Shown here: one piece after another, positions 1-6,658 of the stretch | How positions within the stretch are numbered: the stretch's first letter is position 1 | How the letters are laid out: every line of letters starts with the position of its first letter | Source: Reyranella sp. | Lineage (GTDB): Bacteria > Pseudomonadota > Alphaproteobacteria > Reyranellales > Reyranellaceae | Direction: 5' to 3' | Assembly (NCBI RefSeq): GCF_004297265.1 | Contig: NZ_SCUT01000009.1 | Location: 62,001 to 126,000 of the forward strand | DNA: 64,000 nt | Position numbers and translations under genes: made by a program | Notes under the pieces: model-generated | Told to the model about the DNA's origin: nothing | Seen by the model: the letters and a program-made list of their open reading frames with translations, nothing else | Databases searched by the model: none

Positions 1-85
1 ACTTGGCTGTGGTGTGGTAGCGAAAGCCGGTCTGCTCGGCCAGATCCCGCCAGTCGGGCCGTTCGGCGATTGCGAGGCGCTGCAC
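1..85 (-). CDS. Glutathionylspermidine synthase family protein, N-terminal fragment (runs off the window)
   Basis: Only the first 28 codons are visible. The GTG at 85-83 is the only reasonable start, because an in-frame TAG lies a few codons upstream. The N-terminus reads MQRLAIAERPDW followed by GFRYHT, which is the opening of the pre-ATP-grasp domain in glutathionylspermidine synthase-like proteins (Arg-Pro-Asp-Trp, then Gly-Phe-x-x-His-Thr). These ATP-grasp ligases join a peptide carboxylate to an amine; most bacterial homologues are of unknown substrate and often sit beside a small membrane protein. The catalytic ATP-grasp part lies outside the window, so activity cannot be judged. Confidence 0.6.
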   Translation of the reverse strand, partial: MQRLAIAERPDWRDLAEQTGFRYHTTAK

Positions 86-642
86 GGTGGCGATCTTCGA
101 CTAGTCTGACAGATCGCTATCGAGCATCGTGTCGCCAAAGAGCCCCAGACCCCGGGCATGAGAAGGACCCACCGGATGAGCGGATGGGACTGTCCCGGCT
201 GGTGTCCGGGCCGCGGCGACATCGGACAAGCTCGGGAAACCGGCCCGATGCACTCCTCCGTCTTCTCCGCGCGCGACCCGGAAATAGGGTTGGTCGACCA
301 TGAGGACGAGTGCGATCGCTCCGGAACGGCGCAGAGGGGCGGCGTTCCGCGCCAATCCGTCTGCTCCTTCGGACTGCCCTCGCCGTTCCATGGATGCTCC
401 GCACTCAAGCCCGAAAAGGCACACTCGAACTGCGGAAACCATACCGGGTGCTTTTTACACCTTCAAGTTATGACTCTTCGCTCAGCGGCCTCGCCCCCTC
501 TCGATCGCATCGCCGGCCGACGCGATCGTGGCGACGGCGGGCACCCCTTTTTCCTTTCGTTTGATTCGGGTATCCCACTTAATTCGACTATTTTGGATAT
601 TTCGTTTATTGTCGGGCGCCTTCTGACGCAGCCGGCAACCGC
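86..642. other. Gene-poor stretch with a possible terminase-gene remnant
   Basis: No convincing gene. Open frames here lack ribosome sites and recognisable protein features. Around 503-530 the minus strand resembles the 3' end of the terminase-small-subunit-like gene at 1924-2343 (shared core encoding Gly-Asp-Ala-Ile-Glu), so this may be a decayed phage fragment. From about 555 to 615 the sequence becomes AT-rich and probably holds the promoter of the downstream HTH gene. Confidence 0.35.
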
Positions 643-1101
643 ATGGAGATGACGATGCCCGTCGACGGATCTCTTTCCGAGCGCCTCCCGACACCTGACG
701 AAGCCGAGAAGGCCAGGACGGCGAGCACGCTCCTGGCGCGCCACAGGGACAGGCGGGGCGGCCTGTCGCTCCGCGTCAGGAAGGGCGCCAAGGACGCCAC
801 CGTGGAGCTTCCACCGGCGATCAGCCACCTGGTGCTCGACCTCCTGCTGGCCGTCGGCAAGGGCGAAGCGGTCGCGCTCGTGCCGTTCGGCGGGGATCTT
901 TCCACCCAGCAGGCGGCCGACATGCTCCAGGTCTCCCGGCCCTTCCTCGTGAAGCTGATCGAGAACAAGGAGATCCCGTACCACAAGGTCGGCACCCATC
1001 GGCGCATCCGGGCACAAGACGTGTTCGCCTACAGGCAACGCCGCGACCGGACGCGCAACGACGCGCTGACCCGGCTCGCCCGGCTGAAGCAGGAGGTCTA
1101 G
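643..1101 (+). CDS. Excisionase-family HTH protein (antitoxin-like, orphan)
   Basis: A 152-residue protein. Residues about 86-133 form an excisionase/MerR-like winged helix: LSTQQAADMLQVSRPFL followed by the recognition-helix and wing signature Lys-x-Gly-x-His-Arg-Arg-Ile. The N-terminal 80 residues are a separate alpha/beta segment typical of antitoxins that pair with PIN-domain (VapC-type) toxins. In that family the toxin normally starts within a few bases of the antitoxin stop. Here the next 68 bases have no PIN gene and the following gene is an SRAP protein, so the antitoxin appears orphaned. ATG 655 is an alternative start. Role as DNA-binding regulator is well supported; antitoxin role is inferred. 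Confidence 0.75.
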   Translation: MEMTMPVDGSLSERLPTPDEAEKARTASTLLARHRDRRGGLSLRVRKGAKDATVELPPAISHLVLDLLLAVGKGEAVALVPFGGDLSTQQAADMLQVSRPFLVKLIENKEIPYHKVGTHRRIRAQDVFAYRQRRDRTRNDALTRLARLKQEV

Positions 1102-1169
1102 GACTGAAGGGAACGCAGCGCGGTCGTGACTCCCTGGCGAGGAGAGCGTCGACGCGCTAGCGTCCTTCC

Positions 1170-1871
1170 ATGTGTGGGAAGTTCACGGCGCAGGCCGCGT
1201 GGCGCGAAGTCGTCGCCTTCTCGCAGCCACTGACCGGTGAAAGTGGCGGCGGTGATGCCGAGGGCGGTGGAGACGAGATCGTCACCTACCGAGTCGGCGG
1301 GCCCTTGCCGGTCATCATCCGGGATCGCGAGGCGGGCAGGCGCCGCGTCGTGCCGATGCGCTGGGGCTTCCCTGCGCCGAAGGACTGGCGCCGGCCGCAG
1401 CCGATCCATGCGCGTTCGGAGACGATCGACGAGCTTCGCACCTTCAGGACGGCCTTCGAGACCGGGCAGCGCGGCATCGTCCTGTTCCGGACCTTCAACG
1501 AAGGCGAGGAGATCCTGAAGGAGGGCCGCAAGCCCCAGACGAAGCAATGGACGGTCGATCCCCGGGACGGCCGCCCGCGCGGCTTCGCTTTCCTGTGGCG
1601 CGAATTCGAGATCCCGGACCTGCCGATGCCGATGCGGGCCTGCGTCATGGTCACCGTGCCGGCCAACGAGCTGATCCGCCGGACCATCAAGTCCCTGGAG
1701 GAGGACCCGCGAATGCCGGCGATCCTGGAGGACGACGTCTGGGCGACCTGGCTGGGTGAGGACGGCGCCTCGCCGGCCGAAGCCAAGGCCCTGCTTCGGA
1801 CGATGGAAGGCGTGAACTGGACGGCGGCGCCCGAGCCGAAAAAGCCAAAGCCCGCCGCGCCACGCCCATAG
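1170..1871 (+). CDS. Divergent SRAP (SOS response-associated peptidase, YedK/HMCES-like) protein
   Basis: A 233-residue protein starting MCGKF, so Cys2 becomes the N-terminal residue after Met removal, as in YedK/HMCES proteins that form a thiazolidine crosslink with abasic sites in single-stranded DNA. The core RWGFP and the late RMPAIL motif are family signatures. Compared with the family, the usual Asn-Ala-Arg motif is His-Ala-Arg (residues 80-82), the active-site Glu appears kept at 111, and the His normally just before Arg-Met-Pro is Asp179. The tail is Lys/Pro-rich. Such variants are common on phages and plasmids, which fits the neighbourhood. Shielding of abasic sites is inferred from family; efficiency is uncertain given the changed residues. 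Confidence 0.8.
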   Translation: MCGKFTAQAAWREVVAFSQPLTGESGGGDAEGGGDEIVTYRVGGPLPVIIRDREAGRRRVVPMRWGFPAPKDWRRPQPIHARSETIDELRTFRTAFETGQRGIVLFRTFNEGEEILKEGRKPQTKQWTVDPRDGRPRGFAFLWREFEIPDLPMPMRACVMVTVPANELIRRTIKSLEEDPRMPAILEDDVWATWLGEDGASPAEAKALLRTMEGVNWTAAPEPKKPKPAAPRP

Positions 1872-1923
1872 CCGCGCGCGCGTGCCGTGCCGTCCTGCCA
1901 GCGATCCGACCGGCACAGGAATT

Positions 1924-2343
1924 CTACCCTCCCCCCATTCGCAACCGCGCCACCCGCTCCCGGCCCTTCTCGATCGCGTCGCCGATCGACGCTTCCGCGG
2001 GCGCCGCTTCGGGCACCGCCTTCTCGCCGTAGCGCTTCGGCGCGATCTTCGCGGTGAGCCATTTGATCGTCTCGATCTGGAGCTTGCACATGCTCACGGT
2101 GCCGGCTTCGGCGTTTCGGGCGATGTGGACCGCTTCCTCGGCGAGCGCATCGGCCTGCTGGTCGCGGGCGACGGCGTACTGGCCGCGGAACGGGCCGTTC
2201 TCGTTCTGCCAGCGGCGCACCGTGTCGCGGCTGGGCATGCGGGTCGGACGACAGATGTCGCACAGCAGCTCGCCGTCGGCGAGGCGGCGGCAGATCTCGG
2301 CGGCCAGAGTTTCGCTGAAGAGCGTGGGACGCTCGGCCGCCAT
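1924..2343 (-). CDS. Terminase small subunit-like protein (Sf6 gp1-like)
   Basis: A 139-residue protein. The N-terminal half has the phage terminase small-subunit pattern: Ala-x-Glu-Ile-Cys-x-Arg-Leu-Ala-x-Gly-Glu, Met-Pro-Ser-x-x-Thr-Val-x-x-Trp, then Phe-x-x-x-Tyr-Ala-x-Ala-Arg and a helix with Glu-Ala. That HTH region binds packaging sites in tailed phages; the rest is oligomerisation and a C-terminal tail. No large terminase subunit lies nearby, so it is either a phage relic or a domesticated DNA-binding protein. Its ATG shares one base with the TGA of the upstream gene at 2343-2588, implying translational coupling. Confidence 0.65.
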   Translation of the reverse strand: MAAERPTLFSETLAAEICRRLADGELLCDICRPTRMPSRDTVRRWQNENGPFRGQYAVARDQQADALAEEAVHIARNAEAGTVSMCKLQIETIKWLTAKIAPKRYGEKAVPEAAPAEASIGDAIEKGRERVARLRMGGG

Positions 2344-2588
2344 CACGGACCCTCCTTCTCGTACTTGCCGGCTACTTTCTTGCCCAGCCGTCGCCGGTTC
2401 ATGCGCATCAGCATGACCGTCGCGGCGCGCGACTGCCCGGGCGTCAGGTTCTCGGCGCGGCGGCGCTTGCGGATCAGGTCGGGATGGCGAGCCATCGTCT
2501 CGCCGATGCGCGCATCGGTTTCGCCGGCGGCGACCAGCCGGCGGAGCTGCGCCGCATCGTCGGCGGTCCAGGGGCGACCGCGGCTCAT
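2343..2588 (-). CDS. Small SANT/GcrA-like DNA-binding protein
   Basis: An 81-residue basic protein beginning MSRGRPWTADDAAQLRRL, with a helix-turn-helix following (Gly-x-Thr-Asp-Ala-x-Ile-Gly) and an Arg/Lys cluster. The Trp-Thr-x-x-Asp opening is that of Myb/SANT- or GcrA-like small DNA-binding domains. It overlaps the next gene by one base (TGATG), so the pair is probably one transcript. In phages such small HTH genes lie directly ahead of the terminase small subunit. No function beyond DNA binding can be stated. Confidence 0.55.
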   Translation of the reverse strand: MSRGRPWTADDAAQLRRLVAAGETDARIGETMARHPDLIRKRRRAENLTPGQSRAATVMLMRMNRRRLGKKVAGKYEKEGP

Positions 2589-2690
2589 CGCATCGCTCCT
2601 TCGCGACTGAAAGAGAGGAGCCCAAGCTTGAAGGTTCTGTTACGTGCCATCGGCCTTTACCTCGCCTCAAACGGAAGTCACGGTCGGCGC

Positions 2691-3272
2691 ATGAAGAGAC
2701 TTGCCCTCGCCGCCCTCTCTCTCACGCTGCTGGCGCCTGTCGCCCAGGCGCAGAACGCCGCCAAACCGCCGGCCGCCGCGCCCGCGGCTCCGGCCGCTGC
2801 TCCGGCAAAGCCGCCGGGCTGCACCGCCACCCAGGGCGCGCTGCCGCAGAACTGGTCCGGCCAGGCCTTCGCCCTCGACGGCGAGACGATGGGCGGCAGC
2901 GGCCTCAAGACGCCGATCCGCATCTGGGGCGTGCAGGCGCCGGCGCTGCGCGATGCCCAGCGAGTGGAGACGGTGCCCGGCATGCGCGCGCGGGCCGCGC
3001 TCGAGGATCTGCTGGCGCGCGCCGACCACAAGGTGAAGTGCCGCATCGCGCGCTACGATTCGGAATGCCGCCTCGTGGCGCAATGCGCGCTCGACGAGGC
3101 GCAGCCGATCGACCTCGGCGGCGCGCTGCTCGCGTCCGGCGTCGTCTACGGCCACGAGCTCGACGAGCCGCTGGCCTGGGAACCGCGCGCCGCCCAACGC
3201 TACGCCGACGCCGAGTTCGAGGCCCGCAAGGCACGCAAGGGCAGCTGGCCGCACTGGCTGGGCGAGAAGTAG
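2691..3272 (+). CDS. Exported thermonuclease-fold (SNase-like) protein with altered active site
   Basis: A 193-residue protein. Residues 1-20 are a signal peptide ending Ala-Gln-Ala, followed by an Ala/Pro-rich linker, so it is exported. The rest matches the staphylococcal nuclease-like fold: an Arg-Ile-Trp-Gly strand, a late Leu-Ala-Ser-Gly-Val-Val-Tyr strand, and the ending with Ala-Arg-Lys-Gly-Ser-Trp-Pro. In active nucleases the loop after Arg-Leu-x-Gly reads Asp-Ala-Pro-Glu, where Glu is catalytic; here it is Val-Gln-Ala-Pro-Ala, and the later catalytic Arg after Tyr is Gly. It is therefore probably not a canonical nuclease. The longer in-frame extension upstream of 2691 was rejected because the signal peptide begins here. 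Confidence 0.65.
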   Translation: MKRLALAALSLTLLAPVAQAQNAAKPPAAAPAAPAAAPAKPPGCTATQGALPQNWSGQAFALDGETMGGSGLKTPIRIWGVQAPALRDAQRVETVPGMRARAALEDLLARADHKVKCRIARYDSECRLVAQCALDEAQPIDLGGALLASGVVYGHELDEPLAWEPRAAQRYADAEFEARKARKGSWPHWLGEK

Positions 3273-3313
3273 CCCCCGGCCCCTCTCCTCACCGTCGCGA
3301 AGGCGGAAGCGGC

Positions 3314-3535
3314 TCATTGCAGCGCCGCCGCCGCCAGCGCCGCATCGATCACCCGTTCGATCTCGCGTTCGGAGTAACCCAGTTGGCGGGCGCGATCGGC
3401 CAGCATGTCGCGCGTCGCGAGGCGGGCGGCGCGGGCCGAATAGCCGCCCGTCCGTTCGAAGCCGAGACACTCGGCGGCATCCTCGATCAGCCAGGGGTGG
3501 AGGACGGGAGGGGAAAGTCTGGGTGAGGCGGCCAT
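3314..3535 (-). CDS. Small hypothetical protein, divergent from the S24 repressor
   Basis: A 73-residue, Ala/Arg-rich, largely helical protein with no recognised domain. It starts 95 bases from the S24 repressor gene on the other strand, and the shared intergenic region contains TTCCGGAW-type repeats, so it may be under the repressor's control. Its position opposite a repressor resembles the early-gene arrangement of temperate phages. Function unknown. Confidence 0.45.
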   Translation of the reverse strand: MAASPRLSPPVLHPWLIEDAAECLGFERTGGYSARAARLATRDMLADRARQLGYSEREIERVIDAALAAAALQ

Positions 3536-3536
3536 C

Positions 3537-3612
3537 CCGGAAAGATATCCGGATTATTTTCCTACTTCAAGACGGATTCCGGAAAATTCCCCTCTCGGAA
3601 TCCATTCCGGAA
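3537..3612. promoter_or_regulatory. Candidate operator cluster (TTCCGGAA-type repeats) between the divergent genes
   Basis: Perfect palindromes TTCCGGAA at 3577-3584 and 3605-3612, a related ATCCGGAT at 3547-3554, and a half-like CCCGGAAA at 3537-3544. The same motif recurs ahead of the gene at 4678. These sites lie directly upstream of the S24 repressor gene, the expected place for autoregulatory operators; binding is inferred. Confidence 0.5.
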
Positions 3613-3629
3613 CATGCCAGACTGAAGGC

Positions 3630-4385
3630 ATGGCCTTCGACGCCAACCAGCGCCGCCAGGCCCTGCGCGCCTTCATGGCCGGGGCCGGCCTCAACGTCGC
3701 CCAGTGGGAAAACCTCTCCGGACTGGGCGATGGAACGCTGCGCAAGTTCCTGGACGACCCGACCGGCGCCAAGACTCTGACCGACAAGACCTATGCGCGC
3801 TTGGCGGCCGGCGCCGCGAAGAAGACCGGCCGCGCCGTGGGCGTCGCCGAGCTGCAGGGGGAACTGCCCGCGGCGGCCGATGGTGCCGCCTCCTCCTTCG
3901 TCACGGATCTCGCCGGCAACGTCACGCCGGCCTTCGACGCGCCGGGCCGGCCGATGCTCGGCCACATGGCCAACGACGTCCCGCTCTATGGCACGGCGAT
4001 GGGCGGCGACGGCAACGGCGAGTTCGAGATGAACGGCACGGTGATCGACCATGTCGCCCGCCCGCCGGGCATCCTCGGCCGTGGCGACGTGTTCGCGCTG
4101 AACGTGGTGGGCGATTCGATGTGGCCGTGGCGCAAGCCCAACAGCCTGATCTACGTCGAGCGCGACCGCGCCCCCAGCGTCAACGACCATGTCGTGGTCG
4201 AGTTCAGGCCGATCGCCGGCTCCAGCGTGCGCCAGACCGTGGTCAAGCTGCTGGTCGGCATCTCGGTGAAGACGCTGAAGCTCGCGCAGTACCGCCCCCC
4301 GAAGGAATTCGACGTCGACCGCAGGACGGTGTTCCGCGTCTACCGCGTGCTGGAGTGGGATGAGCTGATGAAGGGTGGGCGATAG
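3630..4385 (+). CDS. S24-family (LexA/CI-like) repressor-peptidase
   Basis: A 251-residue protein. The first about 65 residues look like a lambda-repressor-type HTH, with Gly-Leu-Asn-Val-Ala-Gln-Trp-Glu and Thr-Leu-Arg-Lys-Phe-Leu. Residues about 115-245 form the S24 peptidase domain: Val-Val-Gly-Asp-Ser-Met with nucleophile Ser163 and a Lys at about 206 in Val-Val-Lys-Leu-Leu. The family autocleaves at an Ala-Gly bond when RecA is active; at the likely place this protein has Thr-Ala-Met-Gly, so cleavage may be altered. It probably represses its own promoter and neighbours through the repeats at 3537-3612 and 4618-4637. The stop codon sits inside a perfect hairpin. Confidence 0.85.
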   Translation: MAFDANQRRQALRAFMAGAGLNVAQWENLSGLGDGTLRKFLDDPTGAKTLTDKTYARLAAGAAKKTGRAVGVAELQGELPAAADGAASSFVTDLAGNVTPAFDAPGRPMLGHMANDVPLYGTAMGGDGNGEFEMNGTVIDHVARPPGILGRGDVFALNVVGDSMWPWRKPNSLIYVERDRAPSVNDHVVVEFRPIAGSSVRQTVVKLLVGISVKTLKLAQYRPPKEFDVDRRTVFRVYRVLEWDELMKGGR

Positions 4386-4418
4386 GCAGGCCGAGCGAAG
4401 CTCGGCCTGCCTATCGCC
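4378..4418 (+). terminator. Perfect 18-bp hairpin overlapping the S24 stop codon
   Basis: Arms at 4378-4395 and 4401-4418 are exact reverse complements with a five-base CGAAG loop. The TAG stop (4383-4385) of the repressor lies in the left arm. No T-run follows, so it is not a classical intrinsic terminator; it may act as a transcript-end stabiliser or be part of the repeat family that follows. Confidence 0.6.
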
Positions 4419-4429
4419 GAGGAGCGTCA

Positions 4430-4452
4430 GGACATTGCCTGCGGCAATGTCC
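4430..4452. repeat. Short perfect hairpin in the intergenic repeat region
   Basis: Arms GGACATTGCC (4430-4439) and GGCAATGTCC (4443-4452) with a TGC loop. It lies 11 bases after the 18-bp hairpin, forming a tandem hairpin array. Confidence 0.55.
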
Positions 4453-4487
4453 GGGAGCGTCGAAGGCAGAACGACCACACCTCTCTT

Positions 4488-4612
4488 TTGTCATCCTGAG
4501 CGAAGCCGCCCGCAGGGCGGCGCAGTCGAAGGATCCTTCATGCGGCGTATGATCGATCGAAGCAGAAGGATCCTTCGACTGCGCGCCCGTGGCGCTCCGC
4601 TCAGGATGACAA
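4488..4612. repeat. Intergenic inverted repeat of the CATCCTGAGCG / CGCTCAGGATG type
   Basis: The outer arms begin TTGTCATCCTGAGCG and end CGCTCAGGATGACAA; inner arms GCAGTCGAAGGATCCTTC and GAAGGATCCTTCGACTGC also pair. Such elements are scattered between genes in many GC-rich bacteria, and their spurious translation reads Cys-His-Pro-Glu-Arg-Ser. Related structures occur here at about 6659-6766 and, with a different outer sequence, at 20357. Confidence 0.7.
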
Positions 4613-4617
4613 ACTAT

Positions 4618-4637
4618 TTCCGGATTTATTTCCGGAT
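4618..4637. promoter_or_regulatory. Candidate S24-repressor operator pair ahead of the 4678 gene
   Basis: Two TTCCGGAT copies, 4618-4625 and 4630-4637, spaced 12 bases centre to centre, with a further TTTCGGAA-like half at about 4649-4656. The block CCGGATTTATTTCC closely matches CCGGATTATTTTCC upstream of the repressor (3549-3562). This suggests that the gene at 4678 is a repressor target. Confidence 0.45.
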
Positions 4638-4677
4638 TTCCATTGATTTTTTCGGAACCTGATCCGATACTCGGGCA

Positions 4678-5160
4678 ATGCCCGACAGTCTCTCTCTCCG
4701 CCCAAAAGAGACCGTCGCCGACCTGATCCGCCGCCACCGCCGCTCCCTCCCCGCACCCACCATCGAGACCGAAAACTTCCGCGCCCGCGCCGTCGCGCTC
4801 TGCAGCGCCGAGGTCGCCCACCGCAGCCGCGACTTCCAGCGGGTGGAGCGCGCCCTCGGCCTCGGCTTCGACCGTTGGCTCGAGCCCGACTGCGAACAAC
4901 TCGGCCAGTTCCCCCACGAGGCCCACGCCGCCACCGCCCTCCTCTGGCTCTCCCATCTCCAGACGCATGAGAGCCAGAAGCGCACGCCGTGGAGCGGCGT
5001 TCCGTTCCGCTCCTGGCGTGAGCGCGAGCGCACGGCCTGGTTCACCAAACGCCGCGAGTTGTGGAGCGGCTTCTTGAGGCAGGTCGAGCGCTATCGTGCG
5101 GCTAGGGCCAGTCGAAAGTGCTCGGATAGGGCGATTCAAAATTTGAAAAATACACTCTAG
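4678..5160 (+). CDS. Hypothetical protein, probable repressor-controlled accessory gene
   Basis: A 160-residue, Arg/Glu-rich, mostly helical protein with no recognised domain, no signal peptide and no membrane segment. It has a conserved-looking centre with Trp-Leu-Ser-His-Leu and a basic C-terminal tail. Upstream repeats shared with the S24 repressor place it in the same accessory unit. The GC content falls sharply at its 3' end, where the AT-rich patch begins. Function unknown. Confidence 0.55.
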   Translation: MPDSLSLRPKETVADLIRRHRRSLPAPTIETENFRARAVALCSAEVAHRSRDFQRVERALGLGFDRWLEPDCEQLGQFPHEAHAATALLWLSHLQTHESQKRTPWSGVPFRSWRERERTAWFTKRRELWSGFLRQVERYRAARASRKCSDRAIQNLKNTL

Positions 5161-5236
5161 GATTGGAATAGCGGGAAAGATGAACGCGTACATGGATTGC
5201 GCGTCAGACGTTGCCAATTTTTGAGGGAGACCAAAC

Positions 5237-6055
5237 GTGACTGTCTGCATTGCAGTTCGCTGTCAGGACAAAGACGTAGAAAAAATTGTTCTTTGCACGG
5301 ATCGAAAGGCGAGCACAGCGCTAGGAAGCGCTGAAACGGCCTTTAAACAGTATGACATTTCGAATGGCTGGTGGTGTCTCGGATCAGGAGATGAACCCGA
5401 TATCATAGCGCTAGTACATCTTTACAGAACTCAGTTCAGACAAGCGACGACAGAACCTACCCGAGATACCATTTTTGATTTTTTGAAAGTGCCTTTGCGA
5501 CAAAGAAAAGCGGCCTTATGCGAGGACTATATACAAAGCCGGTTTGCCATTTCTTATGACAACTTTATCAAAGAAGGAAAAGGAAGGTTTCCTCCTGATC
5601 AATTTTACGGAACAATGCAGGCAATATTAGAACTTGAACTCAAAGCTTCTCTGGTCATTGCTGGCTATGTGGAACACAAGCACGCAGTTGTCTTTACGAC
5701 TGACGGCTACGGAATGCTCAGACCTACTGGTGATTTTGCAGTTGGGGGAGAGGGAGGCTACATCGCGCAATCCTCCCTACTCAGAAGGCAATGCATCAAG
5801 TATCAGTCGCTTCACGAAGCTTTATATTTGGCTTACGAGGCAAAGACGCTCGCCGAATCAGTTGGAAGTGTTGGGTCGGAAACGCTTATTACAGTTCTTG
5901 GCCCCAAGAGTTGGCATGTTATCAACGATTCAGCGATAGAGCAGATGGCTGAGATGTTTACGAAGTACGGCCCTCAGCCCGTTGGCGACGTGAATCTGAA
6001 AGGCACTATCTTTCTTGGAGACAAGCCATCTCGTACAAAGAAAAAATCCGGGTGA
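5237..6055 (+). CDS. Ntn-hydrolase / proteasome-like protein in an AT-rich patch
   Basis: A 272-residue protein beginning MTVCIAVRC, followed by Ile-Val-Leu-Cys-Thr-Asp-Arg-Lys. This is the start of proteasome-beta/HslV-like Ntn hydrolases, in which Thr2 becomes the N-terminal nucleophile after Met removal and an Asp and Lys follow on the next strands. A later stretch (Gly-Gly-Glu-Gly-Gly-Tyr-Ile-Ala, then Ala-Tyr-Glu-Ala-Lys) fits the conserved Gly-Ser-Gly strand and helix of that fold. No prosequence is present. Base composition is clearly AT-richer than the neighbours, suggesting transfer. Substrate unknown; peptidase activity is inferred from the fold. A GGGAG ribosome site lies at 5223-5229. 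Confidence 0.6.
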   Translation: MTVCIAVRCQDKDVEKIVLCTDRKASTALGSAETAFKQYDISNGWWCLGSGDEPDIIALVHLYRTQFRQATTEPTRDTIFDFLKVPLRQRKAALCEDYIQSRFAISYDNFIKEGKGRFPPDQFYGTMQAILELELKASLVIAGYVEHKHAVVFTTDGYGMLRPTGDFAVGGEGGYIAQSSLLRRQCIKYQSLHEALYLAYEAKTLAESVGSVGSETLITVLGPKSWHVINDSAIEQMAEMFTKYGPQPVGDVNLKGTIFLGDKPSRTKKKSG

Positions 6056-6344
6056 ATTCATCATCAAATGCGTAGATTTCAAAGAAGCGCTACGATGCTT
6101 TTTGAAGAGTGCTCAACATGCCTCCTAAACCTCTATATAAATTTTCTGGATAGGCAGCGTCAGAAGCCCAAGCCTGTCGCATAAAGTCAAGTTGGCTACG
6201 GCACAGGGATGACTCCGGGAAAGGGATATCCAGTCGACGACAATCTGAGCGGGTGAACTCAAAAAGAGCGCATCACAACTCCAATGCGGATTGCGCTGAT
6301 CGCAACCTTGAGGATCGATCATTGGTGGGCGCCTACTAAGCCCC
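6056..6344. other. AT-rich non-coding stretch after the Ntn-hydrolase-like gene
   Basis: No gene is supported on either strand; the only open frame over 60 codons (minus strand, 6125-6322) lacks coding character. It probably is the right part of the transferred AT-rich segment. Confidence 0.4.
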
Positions 6345-6575
6345 TCACCTCGGCGCGAGCAGTGGCCTGATCTCCTCTTTGGCCAGCATGCCGAGCGCGA
6401 AGATTCGCTGGGCGACGACGAGGGCTTCGCCGGCGGTGCCGACGATGGCGGCGGCGATGCGGTCCTGGGCGGCGTTCATCGCGAACTCGACGGCCAAGCT
6501 CATGACGGCGGTCGAGGAGGCCGAGAACAGGACGTGCGAGAGGATGCGCCAGACGGCGCGTGCCGTGGCGCGGAT
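6345..6575 (-). pseudogene. Truncated duplicate of the 3' end of ycjF
   Basis: About 230 bases closely match the last 75 codons of ycjF at 7853-8080, including the same stop codon position (TGA at 6347-6345) and the protein ending Ala-Lys-Glu-Glu-Ile-Arg-Pro-Leu. The reading frame of the match is still open (Ser-Ala-Ser-Ser-Thr-Ala-Val-Met-Ser present in both), but there is no start and similarity stops abruptly near 6575. The copy and the source flank the ArsR/AHSA1 pair in the same orientation, so it looks like a tandem segmental duplication followed by loss of the 5' part. Confidence 0.8.
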
Positions 6576-6658
6576 CGTACTGGACAGATCGACTTCTTTG
6601 CAGAAAGTGCAAACAACCCCAAGCCGCCTGCAAGGCGATCACATGTAGTCCACTTTGC

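Noticed and set aside
158-652. 164-codon plus-strand frame upstream of the HTH gene
   Set aside because: No ribosome site, no domain, poor codon pattern, and it overlaps the likely promoter.
4375-4662. Open frame translating to a Cys-His-Pro-Glu-Arg-Ser peptide
   Set aside because: It is the translation of an intergenic inverted repeat, a known source of false proteins.
6125-6322. 65-codon minus-strand frame in the AT-rich patch
   Set aside because: No ribosome site or coding character; kept as non-coding.
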